64,000 nt of DNA from Sordariomycetes sp. S80-01Y (lineage: Eukaryota > Ascomycota > Sordariomycetes), in NCBI GenBank assembly GCA_037042185.1, contig JAXQJY010000024.1:1178001-1242000 (forward strand). Reading direction: 5' to 3'. Made by a program: the position numbers and the translations under genes. This document shows positions 57,004 to 64,000 of this stretch, in pieces; the first letter of the stretch is position 1, and every line of letters begins with the position of its first letter. The notes beneath the pieces were generated by a model that made no database searches, was not told the DNA's origin, and saw nothing but the letters and a program-made list of their open reading frames with translations.

Positions 57004-58673
57004 TCAGTAAACATAGATAAATTCGTCGTTCTTGGAGTCGGTCAAGTCGGAGAAAGCATTGTTTCCCAACTCCTGGCCACCCTCTTGATTGTCCTGAGGA
57101 GCATCAACGTAGGTATGTTCCATAGAGGAATCGTGGATTTTAGCGGGCTTGCCGTTTTTCACCCGCTTACGCTCCTGTCGCTTGTTCAAGAAAAACAGGT
57201 TGGTGACCTGAAGCCCAACAATGGCAATCAAAGCTCCCGTGATTGCCATCGTCTTTTGAAGCCCTGGTAAGTACTCAGGCGCGTCCTTCCCGTTGAATAG
57301 TAGAGGGCCGATGATGTTGCCGGCGGAGACACCGATATTGAATAGAGACATGATGACAGACCTCTTTGTGGTGCCACCGATATTTGAGATCATCCACGAC
57401 ACCAGGAGGGGGTTGGCACCGAAGAGAAATGCGAGCAGGTAATAAGCCGCCAAAAGTGGAGGGATATAAGACCTGTCGAGCAGGTAGAGCATGATGGCAC
57501 CAGCAAGAACAGGAAGCATGACCGAGGCAAGGAAGGGTGACTTGATGCGAAAGCGGTGCGCGAGCCATGAGGCTGGAAGGATGACAAGCAGTTGAACAGC
57601 ACCGAATGGAATGTTCAAAAGAGATGTGATCTCAGAGTTGAACCCGAAACCTTCGACAATGATTGGCCCAAAGGTATTGCTTACCGCGGCCGTGACGTTG
57701 AGGCACAAAGCAATCCCGATGAACAGCCAACTCTTGGGTTCGATGAGTGCTTCCAAAGCTTGCTTCCACTTAAACTCACGGGAACCGGCACCGGTTTGAT
57801 TGGCACGGAGTCTTTCGATAGCCTGCAGCTTCTCGTGCTCGGATAAGAAACGAGCAGAGGATACGTCGTTATCCAGTATGAAGTACGTGACCGGCGCCGA
57901 GAGGACGGTTATAAGACCGACGAAGATGAATAGGATGCGCCAAGAAGCAATAGATCCGTTGATTTGGCCGAACCCATAGGAGACAGCAGCTGCGAACATG
58001 GTGGCGAGTCCATTGGTCCCGTACCACATGGCCACGCGAAGAGGCTGCTCGGCTCGGCGATACCACTGTGAGGTAATCACCGAGAAAAGGGGCAGACAGG
58101 CGGCTTCGAAGAGGCCAAGCAGGAAACGGGTCGCGAGGAGACCGCCGTAGTTATGACAGGCGGCCATGCATACCTGGGCAACACCCCATCCGAACACAAG
58201 GGTCGGCATAAGAATGCGATGAGGTACTTTGACGATAAGCCACGAAGAAAAAGGCAACCAGACCAGTTGAGCTATCGCAGAGATTGAGCTGACCAGAGAA
58301 TACTCAGAACCGGTCAGGTTGCAGTCTTCGCGCAAGCCAAAAACGGCACCGTAGCCAAGTACAGACTTGTCCAGGATTTGGAGGAAATAAACCCAGACCA
58401 AAATGGAGAGGATATTCTTGTCGGTCTTTCGGCGAATACGTTTGTTCTGCATAGAGGAGATAAAGTTAGTCTCCTACTTCTGCGAGCATTCTCTTCACAT
58501 GTACTCACATCTTCGTCAGTCAACTCGACGTGCTGGTTACCGATGAGTTCCGCAGCACGATCTGCGCCCTTAGTATTGGGCATGGTGGTAGGCTTCACCG
58601 CCATCTCTGGGTCGATGTCCTCAGCATGCTGATTGATGGATTGATCTTCGTGACTTTTGTCCTGTCCAGACAT
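57004..58673 (-). CDS. MFS transporter, anion:cation symporter family
   Basis: Twelve-helix permease of the Dal5/TNA1-like group. Exons in transcript order: 58673-58509 and 58446-57004, for about 535 residues. The first 70 residues are hydrophilic. Helix 1 region VYFLQILDKSVLGYGAVFGL, then SSWLIVKVPHRILMPTLVFGW, FLLGLFEAACLPLFSVITSQWYRR, GTTKRSVIMSLFNIGVSAGN and GPLLFNGKDAPEYLPG are characteristic. The tail is Glu/Asp/Gln-rich and cytosolic. Substrate unknown; organic or sugar acids are typical for the family, which would fit the aldolase downstream (inference). Confidence 0.92.
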
Positions 58674-60217
58674 TATAGACGGCCAGAGTGAATTGCGGTA
58701 TCCGTGTGTTGATGGTCCGAGATGAAATGGTGCCGAGGGAGAGCCAGGGACGGCAGGTTTGGAGATGTTAAATAGCTATTTGAAGTAGTGCGGTGGGTCG
58801 ACTCTGTGAGCCTGAAGCTGCCCAGCCTAAGCCCAGAGCTAATTCAGATATTCGTACCCCGTATTCTCGAGACTCGGTCGCTTCGGTACTAGCTTGTCTC
58901 CAACCTGGAGAGAGACAGACGTCAGGGATATGGGGAAAGGCGTGGGGGTCAACTTCTTCCTCCCAGACCGTCGGGGTTGGGCCATGGGGGTCATTTTGCG
59001 GGGTGCAGGGAGATTATTCAGCTTTGCTTGAGTCTGACTGGCGGAAGAAGGGACCCTCCTTATTGACACGCTACTTTCAATGTCTGGGCCCACTGCATTT
59101 CCTCCGAGTCTTGGCCTCAGACGCTCGGCCCTTCTCCGCACTCCGCTTGATGCATAATGCCATCCATAGCCGAAGCTCCTTGTGCCCCCCGGCGCTGAAG
59201 TCTGAGCTGACAAGGGGCGTCCGGGTCACAGCCCCGGCCAACAACCATACCAGCCAAGTCAAGTATCAGGAACCCTGTTATGACAAGAGTTGAAGATTGG
59301 ATGCTACAAATGACGCACATTTGCTCCCACACCGGCACTGGAATGACTGCGTGATTGGCAGGACTCCATGTATCAGCATTGAACCTCAGTCATGCATCAA
59401 AGCCTGCATATTGGGCATCGTAGCGTGGCTAGATGTAGCCGTCCGTACCGAGTCCAGGCCTGTTCGTGAGGCAACCCAAAGATGAATGGTCGGAAATTGC
59501 TGCATGAACGAGCTCATGTTGGGGGCTCAGTTGCTGTCGACAAGGAACAAGCATAAACGGCCATCATTATGGCCCTACATGTACTTCCCACAGAGGTTGG
59601 GGGCCCGAGACGCCATAATTGCGCAATGGTATGCCAAGTTCCCGGAGCCTTGGACTCTGAGCGGTCAAACTGTCCTGATTCCTCTCACGGGGTCGTTCTG
59701 GGGTTCCCTCCGGTCTGCAGCTGCGCTCGAATGGGGATCTCGGACTCTTGAAGCAAAACTCCATTGCTCCAATCGACACGCGTCCTATCGGCAACTGAAT
59801 CAGGCGTTCCATCCTAGCCTGATGCGTCGAGGGCTGCTCATCGGACCGTTGCCCGAACAGCAGGCAAATCGGAACTTCATGATACCGGTTAGAGCTCCAT
59901 AATTCTCCATATATTGAGGTAGATGAGCTGGAGTCCGTGAAAACATAAGGATTTCGTCAGGATTCCGTGAGAGTGAAGAGACACCCAATAAGCCTGCTCT
60001 CCCACAATCGTCACTAGCTCTCGGGTGAAGCTCTTGGAGAACGCCTTGGGGGTCACAAAGGTCGGTCGTGACTGGCTTCGCAACATTATCTTTCAAAATA
60101 TATAATTGTAAAACTTGTGTTCATTTTCGTTGCAAATCTGCTGCTCTTTGCCGATACGCTCCTTGCGCAACCCATTCATAGCCACTGCTGAACGCAGCAG
60201 AATAGATGTTGGATACA
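58674..60217. other. Gene-free interval, about 1.5 kb
   Basis: Promoter of the MFS gene and 3' flank of the aldolase. Overlapping ORFs (58793-59293, 59486-59902 plus, 59800-60096 minus) lack motifs and leaders. Nothing else was recognised. Confidence 0.55.
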
Positions 60218-61195
60218 CTAAAATAGTTTCTCGCCTCTGATCAAGCTCTTCTCCAGTTCCATGAGTTGGAAAAATCCATCCAACTGGTCGTCAAGGGCCT
60301 CGCCCTTTAGCGTGGCGCAGGGTTTCCGGGGCTGGCCCCCATAACCGTTGTAGTGTTGGAGCGCGGCCTTGACAGCCACGAACCCGCCCTTGATGGCGGC
60401 CCAGTCGCCATCCGCCACAGCTCCCTGCAGACGAGCCGCGGCTTGAAGCTTCCCCTCCCTCCAGAACTTGAACAATTGTAAGCATAGCCTAGGTGCTAGG
60501 TTGCCCGTGCCGGCGATGACGCCGTGACCGCCAGCTGCTAGCGTCTGGACGGTGAAGTCACAGCTTCCACCGAACGTTTTGAACGGTGTATCCGCAGTGC
60601 CAGCGACAACTCTTGCGAGCTTGCCGGTATTTCCGCAAGTCAGCTTAACGCCGACAATGTTGGGGTGCTTGGCGAGATCAAGAATAACGTCGGACGACAG
60701 GTCAAGCCCAGAGCAGGCGCCCGGATAGTTGTAGATTATTACTGGTAGAGGACTACCGTCCGCAACAGCGATAAAGTGCTCTCTGATGAGATCGTTTGTC
60801 AGGAGGCCGCCGTAATACGCAGGAGGCAGGATGAGAACGTGGGTGCCGCCCGACTCGGCGGCCTCTCTGCAGAGTTGGATGGTTTCCCGAGTTGACTGGG
60901 CGCCACAGCCGACAATCAGTGGGAGATGAGATTTCCCGGATTGGCTGTATGCCTTGCGTGTCGCCGACGTGATAAGCTGGCGTTCAGCGTGATCAAGATG
61001 AACAGCCTCTCCGTTGGAGCCCTGGGTCACAATGCCCTGGACGCCGGCTTCAAGAAGTCCCTTCGCGTGCTTGATCGTCACTTCTACGTCGACCTCACCC
61101 TGAGGGTCAAAGAACGCAACTGTTGGGACGTAGAGGCCGGTCTCCAGCACGGCGGGTCCATGCCGTTCTCCGTTGCCATTTTGGGCAGCAGTCAT
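60218..61195 (-). CDS. DHDPS/NAL-family class I aldolase (2-keto-3-deoxy sugar acid or 4-hydroxy-2-oxoglutarate type)
   Basis: Class I aldolase forming a Schiff base with pyruvate. Single exon, about 325 residues from the ATG at 61195; the frame extends upstream to 61381, but that part is Arg-rich and unlike the family. Motifs: GLYVPTVAFFDPQGEVD, GSNGEAVHLDHAER (pyruvate-carboxylate loop), YNYPGACSGLDL with the catalytic Tyr and GVKLTCGNTGKLAR with the Schiff-base Lys. Fungal members include L-threo-3-deoxy-hexulosonate aldolase of galacturonate catabolism; the substrate cannot be fixed from sequence. Same strand as the kinase upstream at 63646 and the MFS downstream, a possible functional trio. 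Confidence 0.9.
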   Translation of the reverse strand: MTAAQNGNGERHGPAVLETGLYVPTVAFFDPQGEVDVEVTIKHAKGLLEAGVQGIVTQGSNGEAVHLDHAERQLITSATRKAYSQSGKSHLPLIVGCGAQSTRETIQLCREAAESGGTHVLILPPAYYGGLLTNDLIREHFIAVADGSPLPVIIYNYPGACSGLDLSSDVILDLAKHPNIVGVKLTCGNTGKLARVVAGTADTPFKTFGGSCDFTVQTLAAGGHGVIAGTGNLAPRLCLQLFKFWREGKLQAAARLQGAVADGDWAAIKGGFVAVKAALQHYNGYGGQPRKPCATLKGEALDDQLDGFFQLMELEKSLIRGEKLF

Positions 61196-61847
61196 GATGG
61201 CGATGCGTCTGGCTAGTACGAGCCCAAGAGTAAAATGCAGACTTATTTGCCTGTGAAAGATGTAGACAGGAGTAAAAGATGAGTGTTCGTGTTGCGCTGT
61301 GCTTGGTCCTCGTGCTTCCCTGGGGACAAACGCTTCTTTTAAGGGTCTCCGGGGTGGTTCTCGTCTTTTTGTTAATTGCAAAGACTCCCCGTATTTGCAA
61401 GCTGACCCCCACGAAGTCCCACCGATGGGGTAACGGAGTGCTAGGCTTTAGGACAGTGGTGCCCTTTGGACGGTTCACATTGGGTTCCACTTGGGGTCGG
61501 CGTATGTGGAATGTAACCACTCGGACTGTCCCCAATTGCGGAGTCAAGAAGTGCAACCCACAGCCCAGCACTCTGCCTGTCGCAATTCACTCTCTACCAG
61601 TCCGTTGTCGGGTCCCTGAAGTACAGCTTCGGCACCCCCGCCTTTTGCTGCCTTCGGAGACCGTCCGAAATGGTTTTAATATGGGTGGCTCCGAATATCC
61701 GTGGGACCTAGTTAACACCAGAGCATGATCTTTGCGCCAAAACACTATTTGAATGCTTCAAAGACTCCTGATCAAAAAGGGCGAGGATTGAGGTGAATAA
61801 AATTCTATCTATCCTCTTCTCGGATGTATTCTGAACTGTCTAGTCAC
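61196..61847. other. Intergenic, about 650 bp
   Basis: Promoter of the aldolase and 3' flank of the kinase. In-frame and antisense ORFs here are weak, with no motif. Confidence 0.6.
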
Positions 61848-63646
61848 CTAAACATCGTCAGACTCTTGCACACCCCCTAGGCCAAGTAAGAAACAGGAGA
61901 GGCCCCAAGCACCCGGATCAGGAACTTGTTTAATTCCAGATCCACCCACGTATACAGACCGGCCAAGACTCGCTTCCATACCCTTTGTCCCCAACGCCGC
62001 CGTTCTTGAAGCAATGGCGGCCTTCTTTAAGTCCCCAGTCTGACCTAGAACCTCAACGAAGGGGTATAAAGCGTCAACCAGGGTTCTGTCTCCTGGACGT
62101 GCAGGCGTGTACTTGGACAAGGCACGGCAGCTTTGCTCCAAAGCCTTGGCCCACACTTGGGGCGTGATATCTCCGCGAGGTGCACCTTGCAAGGCATGCA
62201 CCAGAGAGTTGAGAAAGATGGCATACAAAGCGCCCGAGGTCCCGTCCATGTTGTTTTCGATGACGGGGATGATTACCGCAAGATCGGTCAGGACATCGCC
62301 AGTGAGTGGAATCTCTCGCATGCGGTCGAGCAACGCTGACAACAGTTAACCAATTGACCCAGGAAAGTAGCAGAATACCTACCTTCAGCTCCCCTCTTCA
62401 GTCCAATACCACAGTCGCCGTCACCTACTATGGTGTCGTACTTTGTAATGATGGGTTCCGCAGCAACAAGGCGCTCGAGAGCAGCCACCACGGCGGACGT
62501 TTCAGTGGCTCCGTCCATGGTTTGTCCACTCGGCACCTTTGCTTGTCTGGCTTGCTTACCTTGGTCTCTGACAGCTGTGTTCCTAGCCTCCCACGTGGAC
62601 GTTGAAACGGGCGCAGCCCAACCAGAGACCTCGCTGGGAGCGTCGAGCAGCTCAATCATGCTAGGCCCACCGGTCTCGACAGTATTCAACAGGCTGATGC
62701 TGAACCCAAGGCCGTTGAGACTGGTCATGTACGTTCCGCTGTATATACGGGCAGGGCCGATGTTGTAGGTAGATCGCAATTGCGAGACCACTTCGGTTGT
62801 GATGCCGCCCATCTCCAAAGCACTCACCCCGCCGAGATTGTTGATCAGCAGCACCACGTCCTTGGACTTGACATCAACGAAGGCGCGGTCCTTGTCCTCC
62901 TGATCAAGCAGCTGGGAAAGCATTCTCTGTACCAGCTCCGGTAGACTGAGCTTGCCTCTACCTGAGCCGATCTCGTTGTGGATTCCCATGCCAATTTCCA
63001 CCTCCCCAGCATGCAAGTCATCCTCAGAGCTGACGGTACGCCCTGGAACGTGAACGTGGTTGAGACTAGCACCAACGCTGACCAAATTCTCTGCAGCCTT
63101 CCTGGCTACGTTGGAAACCTCCGCAAGTGACTTGCCCATCGCCGCCATTGCGCCTGCGACCTTGACGACGAGCACGGTACCGGCGATACCGCGCCGGCCA
63201 ACCCTTCCGCTCTTGGCTCTTCCAACGCCTACATCGTCTCCCACGACCAACATCTCGGTATCGATTCCAGACGCATTGGCTTTTTCCGCTGCCATGCCGA
63301 AGCTAAGAACATCCCCCGTGTAGTTCATGACGACGATCAGCACACCCTTCTCAGTGTCAACACGGGACATGATACCCTGTCGAACCTGCTCCGCCGAGGG
63401 ACTGGCAAAGATGGTGCCCGCCACGGCACATGAGAGCATGCCATGTCCTACCATCCCAGCAAAGGCGGGTTCATGGCCTGCACCGCCCCCGGCCAGAATC
63501 GAAACCTGGGCGGGCAAATTGGACGGCCGTCGGTAGACAATTTTGTTCTCGGCATCGAGAGCAACGGATGGGTTGGTCAGTGTCACACTTCGAAGCGCGT
63601 CACCAACCAGCTTTTGCGCATCATCAACGAAGTGCTTGGTAGTCAT
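61848..63646 (-). CDS. DAK1: Dihydroxyacetone kinase, ATP-dependent, two exons
   Basis: Phosphorylates dihydroxyacetone and glyceraldehyde to triose phosphates in the cytosol. Exons in transcript order: 63646-62383 and 62335-61848, for about 583 residues. DakK domain: SILAGGGAGHEPAFAGMVG, VVMNYTGDVLSFGMA, and SLNHVHVPGR with the His that binds substrate covalently. DakL domain: KYDTIVGDGDCGIGLKRGAE with the Asp ligands for Mg-ATP, then NNMDGTSGALYAIFLNSL. The start is the first ATG in frame (MTTKHFVDD). The frame is intact. The adjacent aldolase would give a triose-type aldehyde as a possible substrate. Confidence 0.95.
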
Positions 63647-64000
63647 CTGGGGCAATGCTCTGGGGGGTCTTGCGTGTTGTCGGCGCAGCGAATGCTTGCA
63701 TTCGATTGGGGGTGTTTCGGAGAAGACTTAACGGAAGAGAAGTTATATTCGACAACTTGGCTATCCAAAATCACTTCAACGCGCAAGAGCTGGTTCCAGA
63801 GGTGCTCCCAGCCGGATCCCCAAGGCTTCTCGCCGTAAACCCAAGATGGAAAATGCCGCGTTGAACAAAATACAACCGCACCTCCACACGACATGACCAG
63901 AAAGGCTCCACGGCGTTCCTATCCCAGCTTTGCTGCTGGCCCTCTGGTACAGGAGCGTTCTCCGTTCTCCGTAGAGGAGTTATCGACTGATCCGTAGCCG
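63647..64000. other. Promoter flank of the DHA kinase, window edge
   Basis: About 350 bp upstream of the kinase. No further gene start can be supported before the window ends. Confidence 0.6.

Noticed and set aside
60926-61728. Plus-strand ORFs over the aldolase start and its upstream flank
   Set aside because: Antisense or intergenic with no motif; the family match lies on the minus strand.
1-64000. Classical secondary-metabolite cluster
   Set aside because: No polyketide synthase, peptide synthetase or terpene synthase is present; the P450, GMC, SDR and MFS genes are dispersed.

Overview
The window is nuclear DNA of a filamentous ascomycete (Pezizomycotina, most likely a Sordariomycete). 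The support is short 45-75 nt GT-AG introns, fungal Zn2Cys6 regulators, fungal-type P450, GMC, MFS and SDR families, a secreted tyrosinase, an oxalate decarboxylase, a necrosis-inducing (NPP1) protein and plant-polymer hydrolases. The secretome suggests a plant-associated or plant-pathogenic lifestyle. The genus cannot be fixed from sequence reading alone. No rRNA, convincing tRNA, CRISPR array or intact transposon was seen.

Layout. 0-17 kb: biotin synthase, a GMC oxidoreductase, an MFS permease (allantoate-permease type), a small secreted protein, a 3.5 kb gene-free stretch, a P450 and a type II membrane GT31-like glycosyltransferase. 17-27 kb: an RBR E3 ubiquitin ligase, a Zn2Cys6 regulator convergent with a secreted bicupin oxalate decarboxylase, and a secreted SBP56-like beta-propeller protein. 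27-42 kb is accessory in character: an NPP1-type gene with a frameshift, two SDRs, an eight-exon secreted tyrosinase, an AT-rich gene-free block, a secreted Cys-rich protein built from 138-bp tandem repeats with an assembly gap (one N) inside the array, a second Zn2Cys6 regulator and a 67-residue Cys-rich secreted protein. 42-59 kb: a mannoside-utilisation type cluster made of two GH2 beta-mannosidase-like genes (both visibly degenerate), a sugar-porter MFS, a Zn2Cys6 regulator, a GH5 mannanase-like enzyme and an anion:cation-type MFS. 60-64 kb: a DHDPS/KDG-type aldolase next to dihydroxyacetone kinase, a plausible sugar-acid to triose route.

How the parts fit. In the 42-59 kb block the order is: secreted mannosidase, transporter, regulator, intracellular-type mannosidase, secreted mannanase. 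These are the parts needed to cut mannan outside the cell, import oligomers and finish hydrolysis. Both exo-enzymes carry stop codons and frameshifts, while the transporter, regulator and endo-enzyme read open. This is either a decaying cluster or a local sequence-quality problem. Downstream, the aldolase would release pyruvate plus a small aldehyde, and the DHA kinase could phosphorylate triose. All exon boundaries were derived by hand from splice signals and reading-frame continuity.
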